Source: Pardosa pseudoannulata
Lineage: Eukaryota; Arthropoda; Arachnida; Araneae; Lycosidae
Direction of reading: 5' to 3'
DNA: 64,000 nt
Assembly: GCA_032207245.1 (NCBI GenBank)
Contig: CM063509.1
Span: forward strand, 97,324,859 to 97,388,858
In this document: piece after piece, positions 41,241 to 53,959 of the stretch
How the letters are laid out: each line of letters begins with the position of its first letter
How positions within the stretch are numbered: position 1 is the stretch's first letter
Position numbers and translations under genes: made by a program
Notes under the pieces: generated by a model
Told to the model about the DNA's origin: nothing
What the model saw: only the letters and a program-made list of their open reading frames with translations
Databases searched by the model: none

Positions 41241-42976
41241 AGTGTTATTGTTTATTACTGTTTATTTGTTATAGTTTATTTTGCATTTCTTTTATTACAA
41301 GGGGAGGTTGAGGGGGGGAACACCAACTGACATTTTAGATTTTTCATAATATTAGTTCTTATTAAAATGCTATATATTGTATTTATTCTGTTGACACATA
41401 TCATAAATATTACTAATCTGTTATTTATTTTTTAAATAACGTGAAAATGATGATTATTATGCTAATTTTATTTTAATAATGCTTTAATTTGTTAATCTGT
41501 TTTTCCTTTTAAAGTTTAGTTTTGCATGGTTCGTACACTTTTTTAATGGAAAAAATTAAGCACCATTCAAACTTTTTAAGCACCTCTTATTAGAAACATA
41601 TCAGATAAAATAATGGTTATTACATTAGGTTCAATAAAAACATGAACAAAAGGGAGAGTGTATAAGTGAGAAATCACAGACACAAAAGTCAAAATTTTGA
41701 GGAAAAAGAGGGAAAAAAAAGGAGAAAAATGAAAAAAAAAAGAGGTAGTTGAATAACTATTAAAAATTAATGTTCTGATTTACTTAATACAAAAACAAGT
41801 GCCTAAATATGAAATAATCTAAATAACTTTTTATCAATATAAACAAGTACTTAAGTTTCCTAGTAAAAAATAATTTAAAACAGATTCAAATCAGATGCTT
41901 CTTCAATTTGCCTAGTTAAAAAAATAAATAAATTCACCTATACAGTTAAACTTTATTAAATTAAACTTTGAGTAACCATATTATTTGTTGGACTTAACTT
42001 TAGAAGAAACCTTAGAAGAAAAGTTCTTAAAGAACCTTTAAAAACCTTTTCTACTCTTTAATGTTAGATCTCAGAAAATTATAACTTGTATAAGATTTAC
42101 ATAAGATTACATATAAGATTTATAAAAATATTATCTTTAATGATCTTAATTGACTAAAACCAAACAACTGATGGATCACCTATTCGAATGGCCAAAAATA
42201 CAGACAAATGCAAAACTAGTTATTGCTTTCTATTTTAACACTCAATTAACTTATAATCTTCTGTAGACGTGATGCCAGTATCAAGATAGTGTAAAGAATT
42301 TTTTTGTCTTATGCAACGAAAAATATTTTCTTTCCTTGAGTAGGTGAACAAGATGTTATTAATTTCATGCACTTTGTTTTTAAATCTAGACACATATATT
42401 TAAATCTTTTCATAACTGCAAAAAAGTTTCATAAAAAATGAAGAAAAAAAAATTAGTAAATGACTGTATAATACTTATCACCTTAATTGTGTTGTTGAAT
42501 AACTGTTAATCCTAACAGTTGGTAAATTTTGTCTAAGGCCAAAATCTGCTGACCATTACTTCAATGAACTTGCATTTTGAGTACTAGTTTCTGGTAATTA
42601 AATATTAGAATATCCTTTTGACCCATCAAGCTCAAAAAGAGCTTTTTTGTTGCAGCTTTAGAAGAGGACTCCAGTGGCAGCTTTTAACATTTGGAGCATG
42701 TTTGCATTTATTGCTAGAAATTATAAGAGATGTAAATTTGACAGAATTATCTGTAATGTCTGGTTCTACAAAGTTTGCATTATTTTCCTAATTGTATTAT
42801 CATAATTTACCTTATCATTAACTTACCATTATCTTAATTCATAAATAAAAGTAATTTTATAATATAAATAAATAAACAAGCAGTGTGGTAACTGAGTTGG
42901 CAAAGGTAGCAATTTTATAACCAGAAGGCAGCAGGATTTACATTCAAGAAGACCAAATATCTGCCATGTTCATTAA
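41241..42976. other. AT-rich spacer with a faint tRNA-like relic
   Basis: No gene. About 42882-42960 has A-box-like GAGTTGGCAAAGGTAGC and a poor B box (GGATTTACATTC), possibly a very old SINE. The last four bases are the TTAA of the next element. Confidence 0.3.
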
Positions 42977-44402
42977 CCCTTTCACACCTACTGTCACATA
43001 TACGTGCCAGCAAGAAACGCACTTACTTTAAGGCCGACACGCTGGCATGCCAGAGTGTTTTCTCGTTCACCCCCGACCGTCAGATATGTGTGTCAGTGTT
43101 GTGGAACATTTTAAAAACTATAACTTTTGACACAAGATGGCATTGTATGTCCATATGATTTTAGATACATGTAGATTTGACCTTGTACTCAATAGGAGAG
43201 TAGTATGATATACATACACATGGTTTTTGATTATATAAACATCATGGAAAAGGAATGTTTCCGAATGACATGTTTTATGACGGCTCTTTAAATTCCCACG
43301 TGGTGTTTGTTTATGTAAGCAGGGGAGTTTTACTAAAGCTTTACAGGGAGTTTTGCTAAAGCGATGTGTATTTCGGTTTGAAGTCCAGTGTTTAGTAAAG
43401 AATTAGATCTGACAGACTTGATTTTTTTTCTCTTTTTATTGTTAGATTTTCGAAGTGTCGAAAGTGTTTAACTGAGTTTGAAATAGCAGAAATGACACGA
43501 AATATTTCAGATTTTGATCCTGAAACATATTAGGATAGTAGTAATAGTGACACTATAATATATTCTGATTGTTCTTTCTGTTCATAATGGATCTAATGAT
43601 TCTAATGATGAGGAGGACATTTCTGACAAAGATGATGACAATGCTTCAATTTTTCACATTCCCGGAAAAATCCTCCAAAACGGCAAATGAGTTATTACGA
43701 GTGCAAGGACTGTAATGTAGGATTGTATAGATCCCTGTTTTTAAAATTTTTCATACAAAATTTTTTTTAACCCATCCACCGGCCACCCTCCCCACCTTTT
43801 TCCCTTTCAAAATAGTCACCCTTTTCGTAAATTCCAGACGGAACTTACCGTACCATACTAGAGTTGCCGGTTTAAAAGTTGTCAGGCTACTTTTAAATTA
43901 TTTTCCCTGCCAGATAAAGGAGTTCCGTTACTCAAAATTAGTTTTTTTTATTTATTATCGCATTGCAATATTTTTTTCCCTCAAAAGTGTGCGATACGAG
44001 TTATGCAAGTGCGAACGTGAAGGGGTCGACAGGTCCGTTTTCGAACAGGAATTCGCTGTCAAACTCCCGTCGACGCGTCCGTTCAGTGGGTTAAATAACA
44101 TAGTATTCAGTTTTGTAATGTTAAAAGTCATTAAATAGTAAGTAAAAAATAAAAAAAAGTAAAGTGTAAAATATATATTTAAATAAGAAATAGCTTAAGT
44201 AAATAAAGTATCTACAAACATATATAAATCCCATTCCGTTTAAATACTTTACATAGCATTATTAAATAATGCGTTGCTACTTCGTTAATTTCATGAAATT
44301 AGACTTAATAGCAAAAAACCCTCCGGCCCAGGATACTCACTCGCGAAAGTGACTGCTGGCCTCAAAGAAAAGCGTGTGTATGCGTTTACCGTCGCGAAAG
44401 GG
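42977..44402 (+). mobile_element. piggyBac-like element 3, internally deleted
   Basis: TTAA lies at 42973-42976 and 44403-44406. Termini are CCCTTTCACACC and, inverted, CCCTTTCGCGAC. Each arm has a small palindrome (TGGCATGCCA near 43053; TCACT-CGCGAA-AGTGA near 44338). The interior keeps the start and the end of the transposase with the catalytic middle removed. This is a third piggyBac family. Confidence 0.82.
43492..43770 (+). pseudogene. piggyBac transposase, N and C termini joined (element 3)
   Basis: The ATG at 43492 starts MTRNISDFDPETY followed by a stop and a frameshifted acidic region (NDEEDISDKDDDN), which suits the acidic N terminus of piggyBac transposases. Within about 60 bases it jumps to SYYECKDCNVGLYRS, the C-terminal Cys-rich module, then stops. 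The whole DDE core is missing. Confidence 0.7.
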
Positions 44403-45479
44403 TTAATGGCAGTTGGGGTAGGACAATAGGTGTGTAGTCACAATTCCTCTAAGTTAGAACAACAATGAAAAAGTAAAAGGTATAAATAATAATAATAATA
44501 ATAATTTGATTGCAGTGAAAAGAATCTCTAAAAATACAAATTAGAAGCCGAAGAAGAAGGTTGTTTCATCATTTTGCAATGTTTACTAAATTCAAAAAGA
44601 TATAATTAAATTTATATATTGGTTAAGTAACTCAACTAAAAACTTTAACCAAAAATGTAGAAGGGGTACATGTATATATAAGCTAATGTATAGATCACTG
44701 AGTACATATATTTTCAATAAATGCTACTGTTTTAACAAGAACAAATGGGTTACATATTTGTGAGAAAAGTGACTAAATATAAAAAATGTAATTAAAAGTG
44801 ACCAATGCCAAAAATAGGTAATTATAATCAGAAATGTGACTCTTCCTGACCCTTGCATTACAGACTTACCATAGCTCTATCTGTCTTAAGGCCATACTGT
44901 CAAATCAATGAAGCTGCATAACTCTTTTTTACTTGTTAGGAAATGCGGACAGCTTAATCATGGTCCATTTCTTTCTCAAAAATGAGACAAAAACTAAAAG
45001 AAAAAGAGTGAGCCCTTTAAAAATTCCTAAGAATACAAAGAACATAAATATAAAAAATATAAGAACATAAATTTAACAAAACATAGGCAAAAAATGCACT
45101 AAAAAGTAAACAATAGTTATAAAACAGTGTATAAGAGACAAATAGAATGACAAACTCCTATGTGAAAGTTGTAATGCACTGATACTGAGAAATTGCAGGG
45201 GGAGCTTATTTACGATAAGGACCAGTTGTTATGATGGGTTATGCAACTAAACATAAAAGTGTCAGATGCTCAACATATAACAATTAAATATCCCATAAGA
45301 ATTTAATTATGAATATTCACTTTCACAATTATATCTGCATAACAAATATGTTACTTTGACACTGATCCCAGTTGTGGACCAAACTTAAAAATTTTCATAT
45401 AAGTTAGGGCTAAAAAAAATTTTAAGTTTATTTAACTTCAATTCAGAAGTCAATTGGGGAGCCATTTAATTAAAAGATA
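44403..45479. other. AT-rich spacer with (TAA)n
   Basis: A short (TAA)n run lies at about 44483-44506. No gene is seen. Confidence 0.5.
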
Positions 45480-45957
45480 AACGAAAATCCTGTTGTACAA
45501 AACTCTTATAAGACCAGTGCTAACTTATGCCTCTGAGACTTGGTCACTCACGTCAAAAGAAGAAAAAATGCTTGAACTCTTTGAAAGGAGAGCGTTGCAG
45601 ACCATTTTTGGCAGTGTTTTTGACAGGGGAGCCTGGCAGAGAAGATTTAACTTTGAACTGTACAAGCTTTACAAAGAGGATGACGTCATCAAATTTATCA
45701 GGCTGAATAGAATGAGATGGGCTGGACATCTATTGCAAATGGACGCAGATCAGGCTGCTTTAAAAGTTTTTAATGCAGTCCCTTTCGGACAACGACCAAG
45801 GGGCAGACCAAAACGACGGTGGATCGACTGCCTGAAGTTGGACTTTGGTCTCATAAAGATTAGAAGATGGAGGTCCCAAGCACAAAACAGAGCAGGATGG
45901 GAAAAACTTCTTAAGAAAGCGAAGGCCCACAACAGGCTGTCGGGCCAACTTTAACTT
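45480..45957 (+). pseudogene. 5'-truncated LINE, reverse transcriptase C terminus
   Basis: A 153-codon frame with the C-terminal signature of LINE polyproteins: LIRPVLTYASETWSLT, MLELFERRALQTIFG, RMRWAGHLLQM, PRGRPKRRW and a final basic helix. The polymerase active site and endonuclease are absent. It resembles RTE/CR1-type ends rather than the Jockey-like piece at 18.6 kb. The frame is intact but lacks its start. Confidence 0.85.
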
Positions 45958-48545
45958 AAAATTCAAGTGAGTTTTTTTGGTTTATACTAAACTAATTATT
46001 ATGCAATTGATAAAAGTCAGTCTAGTTTATCCTTATATGCATATATAAGTACATACACAAATATTAATATTCTTTTTTGAAAGATTAACTGGCAGACAAA
46101 AATGTCTTAAGTTTTAAGATTTTTTTATTTATTTATTAGGTAAAAAATGGATCTAAAGTTGAGAATATAACACCTAATCTGTTTTATAGCAATTCAATAT
46201 CTTCCAAAATTAAGATAAAGGGATGCACCTTTTGTTTAAAAAGCACCACTAAGGTAAAAGAACAACTTTGCTCTTAGTAGATCTTCATAATTTAAAAACC
46301 AAGGAGAAATATTTTTGTAACCAAGCAGAAGACCCCCACCCCCCAACCCAGAAGAATTTTTGGGGAACTTGGAGAACATTATGATTAGAAAAATAACCTG
46401 ATACTTAATTTTTAAAATGCTAATAGTATGTTATTATTTTGATACATTCAATTTTAATTAACATTACTTTAATTAATTTTGTAATCAAGAGTGTATATCA
46501 TTAGACAATACAATTATTTGTTTGAAATGGAATAATATTAATCACATACAAATTATACTTGAATTGTTTACATAATTGTCAATCATGAATATTACATAAA
46601 TTGTGGTAACTTTAAAATAATAATTTAATAATTACTTAAAATGTTGAAAATTTATGTTAGAATTATGAAACAAATATTAAGTAAAAACAAATATAGTAGT
46701 GTTTTGAAGATTTAGTCAGTCATTAGTAAAGTCTAATTAAGAATATAATTGTACTCAAGTGCCACTCAAGCAAGTAAATCTATGGAGGGCTTAGATCTTT
46801 TTAAAAAAGCTTGTGTAGCATATTGATACTTTAAGATTTAAAATAGAATATTTTACATTTATACTGGCAATTTTAAAAATAGTGAAAGTTTAAATATTTT
46901 AAATTCAAATATGAATTGAAATTCTGATTTTTTAAAATTAAATTCTTGCTTGCTTTAAAAAAAAAAATTGATCAACCTGTACTCTTAATTTATCTAAGAA
47001 TAAAAATTTTGCAGCACTCTGAAAAATTTTGTTTTGAAAAAATTGACTAACACAAGAGAAAATTCTACATTTATTTAAAATCCATATTATGATACAAATG
47101 TACTATTTTCTCTTCTGCACAGTGATTGCCTAGATATATTTTATCATTGTTATAAGAATAAAAACTGTGGCTTTTCACAAGACTTTTTCAATAAAGAGTT
47201 AATACTCTGGGGTTACAATTCTACGGGGAAAAATTACTCCTCAATATCTGATATTTTCTTCCACATAAAATTATAACAATTTTAGATTAAAAAAAGTGAT
47301 ATATCACAGAAAATATATAATTAAAATACTTAACTAAAATTTACTTTTTATTTTAAGTAAGTTCAAAGAAATTTAGGATTTTTTTCTACATAAATTTGAT
47401 ACATATGAATCAATGTGTAACAATATGAAAATTCATAATTCTCCTGAAGAAATTCAATTTTATGATTAATTGTCTGCAGTAGTTGATAAATATATTATTT
47501 TAATCAACAAGAATTTAAGTATTTAAAATTTTAAACAATGCTGTTATAAATATGGTATAATTTTAAAATTCGCCAGTTTAATGCTGTTCTTGCTGTCAGG
47601 ATGCTACTCAAAACTTTTTCACAAATACCATACACTAAAACAGGATGTGTCATGAATTGCTAGAAGTTCATTTTCTGACATTCTGGTGGCATTTTTCAAA
47701 AATTCTCTGACATACCTTACTTTAAGAGGTTTTAGAAAAATTACATATAAAATTCAAACGTGAATATATACGTGAATTGCACAGCAGAGTAGCAAAAAAC
47801 TACTTTCAAGAGAGTATCAAAAGATTCAAATTATTTAAATCTATAAAACAAATTAAATAAAACACAATTATTTAAATCATATTCATATGAACTGTTTTTC
47901 TGGAAAATATTATCAATACTGAGATTTAAAAAGTGAGTTAGACCAATAAATTACCACATTCAACTGATGAAGAATGTCGCAATTACACAAAGTAACACTT
48001 AACATACTACTATTACTACATTATAAATTAGTCATAAATAATAATTTTCAAATATCTATATTTTGAGCTCGTAATTGGTTAGTTGAATCGAGATGGAACT
48101 TTTGCATGTAAGGGTTGGATTTTCTTATTTTGAACGCCAATGTTGATAAGATTCTGTTTGCTTTATGATTGTTGCCATAGAGTAAAGAATTTAACTAAAA
48201 GTGAAATAAATTCAACCATGAAAAATTCATGTTGAAATGTTGTTGTCAAAAAATAACATTTTGTCAATAGTAAATTTATTTAATTCGTATCAAAATAAGT
48301 CTTATTTTTCTTGAGTAAAAATAGCATTTTTATACTTGTCAAACATGTTTTGCATGTAAAAATTATTTTTGTGAGCGATTAAGGAAAAAATATAGTAATT
48401 CCTCTTTAACTTAATCATAAGTAAAATTAATAATAATATGCCGACAGCAGCGATAATGCAATGACTATTATAAACATTAGCGTTGTTTTGACATGCACAG
48501 TTTTTTTTCTTAATTTGGCAACATACTCTTTTGTTTACTTCTTAC
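45958..48545. other. Long AT-rich spacer
   Basis: About 2.6 kb with no open frame of note, no recognisable transposon end and no clear tandem repeat. It may contain repeats too old to read by eye. Confidence 0.5.
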
Positions 48546-49565
48546 TCTGACATTGCGAAGTTTGAAATTCTGAACACATATTCATTTTGTTTATTTACCA
48601 ACTCTTCCTATTTTGTTAGAAATTCTAAGCTTGAATAGGAAATATCTTTATGACGTGTTTGTACTCTTGATCATATTACTTTAGCAGTAACTGTGATTAA
48701 TTAGGTATGATTTTGCATTATCTCTTAATTTTCTGATTACTGGGTTTTACAAATGTCGCTTTTAAGTCTATTTACGTTTATATGCGCTTAAAATTTTGTG
48801 TATTTATGAGGTGATATCCTGATTTATCATATCAGTTTGACAGGTTGTTGACAGTTCTAACCATGGTTTAAGCTTTCGCAAAAATCTCAAATATTACCCA
48901 TTTTGTAATAGTTTAAATATTATTTTAAATATTTCAGATTTAATATAATATTTCAGAATCTCTAACATAGCAGAGCATATAATGTGTAAGGTATTAATAA
49001 CTGTGAAGTATTAATGCAAACTTTGTAATTTTTAAAAAAAAGTGTGGTTAAACATGTGCTTTATGTGTTTTAGCCGACATATTATTTAGGAAAGGAAAGG
49101 TGAGACAGAAAATAATATACATCTACTATATTCCAAGCAATATTCTTACGGTTTTAACATTAAAATTAATTTTTTTTTTAATTTATTCTATTTTTAACAA
49201 ATTTAAGAGTGTAAAATACTAATAACAGAACATCTAGATGTTATTTTATATTAATTAATATTTAAAAAATGTAATGTATTATAATTGGTATTGTTGAGAT
49301 TTGTATGTTCTGCTATGGACTACTTATTTTAAGTTCTGAAACTTTTTATTGATTCTATTTTTAAAACTGAAATTACAATGAGCGGATAATTAAAAGGGTT
49401 AATCTTTGTTTGTTTTATCCAAATGAATGAAATTACAGCTATTGCTGAAAGCCTTTTCAATTTAAGTACTAAGAATACAATAAAGATAAGCCATATTTTC
49501 TCCTAGGAAATGTTTAGCTACATTTTAATTCCAAATTTTTTTCAAACTGCAGAACATGTTTTATT
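48546..49565 (+). repeat. Duplicated segment, copy B (empty sites intact)
   Basis: The uninterrupted version of copy A. It contains single copies of AATATCTT (48641-48648) and TTTAC (48746-48750) exactly where copy A has transposons. It differs from copy A by scattered substitutions and a small insertion near 48940. No coding potential is recognised. Confidence 0.88.
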
Positions 49566-50390
49566 GTGTTTTTAAAATTTTCATCCTAAAATTGTGATAT
49601 TATTCTAATTGTTATCATTGTACACAAGAGATGTTGTCCCACGTCAGATTCACCAGTGTAGATGAGGCTAAAAACGTATTTATTTTATCTTTAGAATACA
49701 AGCCAATTATAAATAAAAGTAAAGTTGAGTTGTCACAATTTTTTGCTTCCTCGTTGCAACATAATGTAATGATGCAATTTTGAAACATAATTTTTCATTT
49801 TTAATATAATTAATGTTTTATAATTATTGATGCAATATAAAAAATTCTATATAATTTATTTGACATGAAGTTATCTTTCATTCCTGACCTATTTTTAATT
49901 TTTCAAATAAGTTTTTAAATAAGTTTTTGATTCCTATCACGTCAAAAACTAGCATGATGTTAATGCTCGGAGGGTAGCCCAGAATTCCGAGTTTTTCAAT
50001 TATCCTTCCGGGTTTGGAAATAATCATATCTTACGGGTTGAAATATTCCACCAGGGCAGTTTGACTTCAAAGAAGAAAAAAAAATTAAATAAATTAAAAA
50101 GGCTTCTCGTCAAACTTTCGTTATCGTTTGTGTCTCACCTGCAGAGCGATTTTTTACTACAGTTTCTCAGCTTTCTCGGTCACCGCAGGGGATAAATGAA
50201 AAGAGTTAATTCGCTGAACTGTGGGCTTTGGCCTTCAAACAGGTGTTGATTGATTTTCTCTAACGTAGCATTGCGATGACACATTCTTGTGACTCGAGCG
50301 TTTTTAGGGTAGGGGATTGGAGATATATTTAAGAGGATAGAAAAAAGGAAATATTGCAACGTCACGGGATTCTCGGGTAGCGTCTGGGTG
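49566..50390. other. Spacer
   Basis: AT-rich until about 49960, then of mixed composition. No gene is supported; the 84-codon minus frame at 50180-50434 has no recognisable domain. Confidence 0.4.
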
Positions 50391-50900
50391 TCGAAGTGGT
50401 TATGACACGACGTACAACTTAGAAACAATAACAACGTTTATTCTTGATTAAAATAGAGTTATATACAAATTTTCCGAATGGAAATCACAGGGCTCAGGTG
50501 AGCTGAGGCGGACATAAAAGTCCCAGGTTCAAAGCGAACCAAAAACAAAAACAATCTGCGGACAGGTGCCGTCAGATACCGTTGTACAGGGGTACAACGC
50601 TACAAGTCGACCGCCACAAATCGAACCTCTGTTCGTTTTCCGTCATGGGGACTCTCCAACGAAAAACTCGCGCCGCTTGACGTCACCTTTCATCTCTTCC
50701 CATTGGCTTTTTTTTTCCACGTCGCCATCCTGTAACCTCTGATTGGTTCCATCGGTGGCGCCTCACAGTCTGACATTTCGTTGTCGCGCCTGACCTTCCA
50801 ATCACCTCGAACATCTCAAGGCGTGGTGGAAGCTAAAACCCTTTGTAGTATAGTGTCAAAAACTCAGACAGAGAGTCGCCCTGCCCTGGGCTTTTACAAA
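50391..50900. promoter_or_regulatory. GC-richer promoter- or LTR-like region
   Basis: It holds TGACGTCA near 50678, two CCAAT boxes in inverse orientation (CCCATTGG near 50700, TGATTGGTTC near 50741), and a hairpin GTTGTAC-AGGG-GTACAAC (50581-50598). The left part (50430-50470) has TTTATT and poly-T-like features that could be the 3' side of a minus-strand LTR. I found no matching termini or target duplication, so solo LTR versus promoter stays open. Confidence 0.35.
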
Positions 50901-51089
50901 AGCTCTTTGTGAAGCCAATGGGGTGTAGAGACGTCACAAGAGAGTAAGTCTAAAATTCAAAGTTGAAAAAATTTATATCATTCTGGTACATTGCTCGTTT
51001 TAATTTTGGGTTTTAGATTCGGTTTGGGATTCACTACAGTTCCTTCCCGTTCTCCCAATGTCACACAAGAGCTAATCAAACCAGCATTC

Positions 51090-51330
51090 ATTCTGCCGAT
51101 TCTGCTCTTTGGTATCGAAGTCTGTGAGCTCGAATCCCATTGCCAATATCAATGTTCGCAGAATTCGTAATGGGCGTTAAAAATAAGCCCCTGTTTCATT
51201 CGCCCTCGTATGGCTAAAAATATAACGTAAAGCTTCAAATCGAACAGCCCCAAGAATGACGTAGCTGAATTGGTAGGACGCTGCCGAATCCCGCTACTGT
51301 TGAGTTTGAAGCCATTCAGAATAGACTTTG
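51090..51330 (+). repeat. Two tRNA-like relics, probable SINE pieces
   Basis: GAGCTCGAATCCC near 51126 and GAGTTTGAAGCC near 51302 are B-box-like. The second is preceded by an A-box-like TAGCTGAATTGGTAGGACGC at SINE-like spacing. There is no closed acceptor stem, so these are not tRNA genes. Confidence 0.35.
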
Positions 51331-51727
51331 GATAATAAATTCCGATGTATTTAGCCATTGTGTAACATGAAAGTAGTGCCTACAACTCCTAAACCAAACC
51401 AGTTACAAACCTCTAACTCAAAAGTGGATTAAAAATGCTTGGCTCAGATATAGAAAGGAAGCGCGCCCTATCGATCATTGCCCTGAAATTTTATTACGTA
51501 AAAATGTATTTAAATTGTTCACTTACAAAAAAATAGTCTTACATAGTTTGTATCTTATATTAGTTTTAAATCTTGATTTTTTCTTAAACATTGATTGAAA
51601 CGAAATGTAACGAAAGTTTTTTAACTTTACAAATTAAATTTTACTGTCAAATTAAAAATTTGTTTTTAAAAATGCCATTTAAAAATTTGCTGAATACTTT
51701 AAACAATTTGAGCAAATGTGTTTGAAT
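51331..51727. other. AT-rich spacer
   Basis: No gene or repeat recognised before the tandem duplication. Confidence 0.4.
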
Positions 51728-52112
51728 AAAATTGTGATACAGGTAATGTATAAATATATAAATTATGTTCTAAAATTTGCTATATAGCTAGTCTTATCTT
51801 TGAGTAATTTTATTTCTTACTTTGCAGGCATCATTCGTTTTTCAGTATTTATCTGCAATTGATTCTTGCCTAATCAACTGAATATTGTGCCAATGACTTT
51901 GTGTGTTAGAAACTTGTTCTCAATCAGAAGAAGTTTTTACAGCTGTCAAATCATAGTCAAAAAGGGTATATGAATGGTTTTAAAATTGAAAAAAATAACT
52001 CATTTTTAAATAGCATATCTTCTTACCCACAATAACTCTTGGGGATTTTATAAAGAGTTTGAAAATTGTACTGTAGGTATCAGATGAAAGATAAAATAAT
52101 CCCCCACTAGAA

Positions 52113-52170
52113 ATGAAGATTGTTGTACCAAACGAATCAGATGTAATGCAATGTACCAGTTTGGGAAACT
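52113..52170 (+). CDS. Candidate alternative first coding exon (copy 1)
   Basis: MKIVVPNESDVMQCTSLG followed by GTGAGT, a donor consensus, at 52171. If it is not spliced, the frame stops after 24 codons. The duplicate downstream differs at one residue in this stretch. Confidence 0.35.
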
Positions 52171-52590
52171 GTGAGTCCCTTTAAGATTTAAAATTGTGAT
52201 ACAGGTAATGTATAAATATATAAATGATGTTCTAAAATTTGTTGTATATCTAGTCTTACCTTTGAGTAATTTTTTTTTCTTTGCAGGCATCCTTTTTCAG
52301 TATTTATCTGCAATTGATGCTTGCCTAATCAACTGAATATTGTGCCAATGACTTTGTGTACAAGAAACTTGTTCTCCATCAGCAGAAATTTTTACAGTTG
52401 TCAAATTATAGTCAAAAAGGGTATATAAATGGTTTTAAAATTAAAATGTTCAAAATAAGCATGACTTTGATGTAAACTCATTATTAAACAGCATATCTTC
52501 TTACCTACAATAACTCTTGGGGATTTTTTAAAAAGTTTGAAAATTGTACTATAGGTATCAGATGAAAGATAAAATAAACCTCCACTGAAA

Positions 52591-52648
52591 ATGAAGATTG
52601 TTGTACCAAACGAATCAGATGTAATGCATTGTACCAGTTTGGGAAATT
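52591..52648 (+). CDS. Candidate first coding exon of the second zinc-finger gene (copy 2)
   Basis: MKIVVPNESDVMHCTSLG followed by GTGAGT at 52649. Unspliced, the frame would run 31 codons to a TGA at 52684. The finger frame is out of phase with it, so joining needs splicing. Both copies keep the reading frame and the donor, which supports function but does not prove it. Confidence 0.4.
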
Positions 52649-52844
52649 GTGAGTCTCATTACGATTTAAGAGAGTATTATCTGTGAAAAGTACACCGAAA
52701 ATAAATTTAGAAACTTATACCAGTAAAATTTTCATCGTTGCTGAAATAGAAGGTACATTGGGTTATTTTAGCTCGTTCAACTCTGAGAAAAGGCTTTTTC
52801 CATCTAGTGTATATAAGGAAATTTTTATTGGTAGCTCTCCCATA

Positions 52845-53723
52845 ATGGATCATACTCAGAATGGCGAGAAACCATTTACTTGTAGGTTTTGTACAAAATC
52901 ATTTTCTGAGAAATGCAAATTAGAAGAACACTTTTGTTCGCTACCTTTTCCTTGCAATGTATGCAAAAGAACATTTCCTTATCACTCTCTGTTGAAAGCT
53001 CATATTCGTACTCATACTGGGGAGAAACCATTTGCTTGCAATGTATGTACAAAATCATTTTCTCGGAAATGCACCTTAGATGAACATCTTCAGTTTCATG
53101 CTGGGAAAAAACCATTTACTTGCAACATATGCACAAAATCATTTTCTAAAAAATACCATTACCAAAGTCATCTTCGTACCCACTCTGGTGAAAAACCTTT
53201 TCCATGCATTGTATGTAAAAAAGCATTTTCTGTGAAATCCCACTTAAATATTCATCTTCGGACTCACACTGGGGAGAAACCATATATTTGCAGTGTTTGT
53301 GAAAAAGCATTTTCTGACAGGTCATCGATGAACACTCATCTTCGTACCCACACTGGTGAAAAACCTTTTGCATGCAGTGTGTGTCAGAAAGCATTTTCTG
53401 TAAAATCCCAGTTAAATATTCATCTTCGCATCCATACTGGGGAAAAACCTTATGTTTGCAGTGTATGTAAGAAAACATTTTCTGATAGATCTGCCATGAA
53501 CTCTCATATCCGTCATTCTCATACTAGATACAAACCATTTACTTGCAAAGTATGTCAGAAAGCATTTTCTTCTACATCTTCCTTGAAAATTCATCATCGT
53601 TTACACAGTGGAGAAAAGCCATTTGCTTGTAGCATATGTTCAAAATCATTTTCTCACAAATGCAACTTAAATGCTCATCTTCGTATTCATACTGAGATAA
53701 AACCGTTTGCTAGCAAAGTATAG
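52845..53723 (+). CDS. C2H2 zinc-finger protein, ten fingers
   Basis: 292 codons from the first ATG in frame (52845). The frame is open upstream to about 52653, so an upstream exon or non-ATG extension is possible. After MDHTQNGEKPF come ten fingers: finger 1 lacks its last His (HFCSL), and 2-10 keep both Cys and both His, finger 8 with a four-residue His spacing. Linkers are mostly HTGEKPF. An eleventh finger begins, but its first Cys is replaced (FASKV) and a TAG follows. Fingers 5-8 are two near copies of a two-finger unit (SVKS.LNIHLR and SDRS.MN.H). It probably binds DNA in the nucleus; the target is unknown. Related to the minus-strand gene at 36.3-37.9 kb. Confidence 0.85.
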   Translation: MDHTQNGEKPFTCRFCTKSFSEKCKLEEHFCSLPFPCNVCKRTFPYHSLLKAHIRTHTGEKPFACNVCTKSFSRKCTLDEHLQFHAGKKPFTCNICTKSFSKKYHYQSHLRTHSGEKPFPCIVCKKAFSVKSHLNIHLRTHTGEKPYICSVCEKAFSDRSSMNTHLRTHTGEKPFACSVCQKAFSVKSQLNIHLRIHTGEKPYVCSVCKKTFSDRSAMNSHIRHSHTRYKPFTCKVCQKAFSSTSSLKIHHRLHSGEKPFACSICSKSFSHKCNLNAHLRIHTEIKPFASKV

Positions 53724-53925
53724 AAGCAAATCGGTTTATCATGTGTGAGAATGCAAAATGTCATTCTCACACTGGATGCAAACCATTTATTTGCGATGTA
53801 TTTAAGAAAGCATTTTCTTCTGAATCCTCCTTAAAAGTTCATCATCATTTCCCAGTCGGAGAGAACCATTTGTGTGAATCATATGTACAAACTAACTCAC
53901 AAATCCCACTAGCCAAATAGTCAAA
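53724..53925 (+). pseudogene. Decayed fingers after the stop codon
   Basis: 53775-53860 reads KPFICDVFKKAFSSESSLKVHHH, a finger with its second Cys lost, followed by a broken linker. The parent gene was once longer. Confidence 0.7.
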
Positions 53926-53959
53926 ATTTTTACCTCTCTCAGTATTTGCACGACTCAAC

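Larger units (their letters stand above)
51728..52670 (+). repeat. Tandem duplication of about 462 bp upstream of a zinc-finger gene
   Basis: Copy 1 (51728-52190) and copy 2 (52190-52670) agree over their whole length with small differences. Each has a TTTGCAG acceptor-like site, a short open frame starting ATGAAGATTGTTGTACC, and a GTGAGT donor-like site. It lies immediately 5' of the second C2H2 gene. Confidence 0.9.

Noticed and set aside
50180..50434. 84-codon minus-strand frame
   Set aside because: No domain; overlaps promoter- or LTR-like DNA.
51149..51358. 69-codon minus-strand frame
   Set aside because: Runs antisense through tRNA-like SINE relics.
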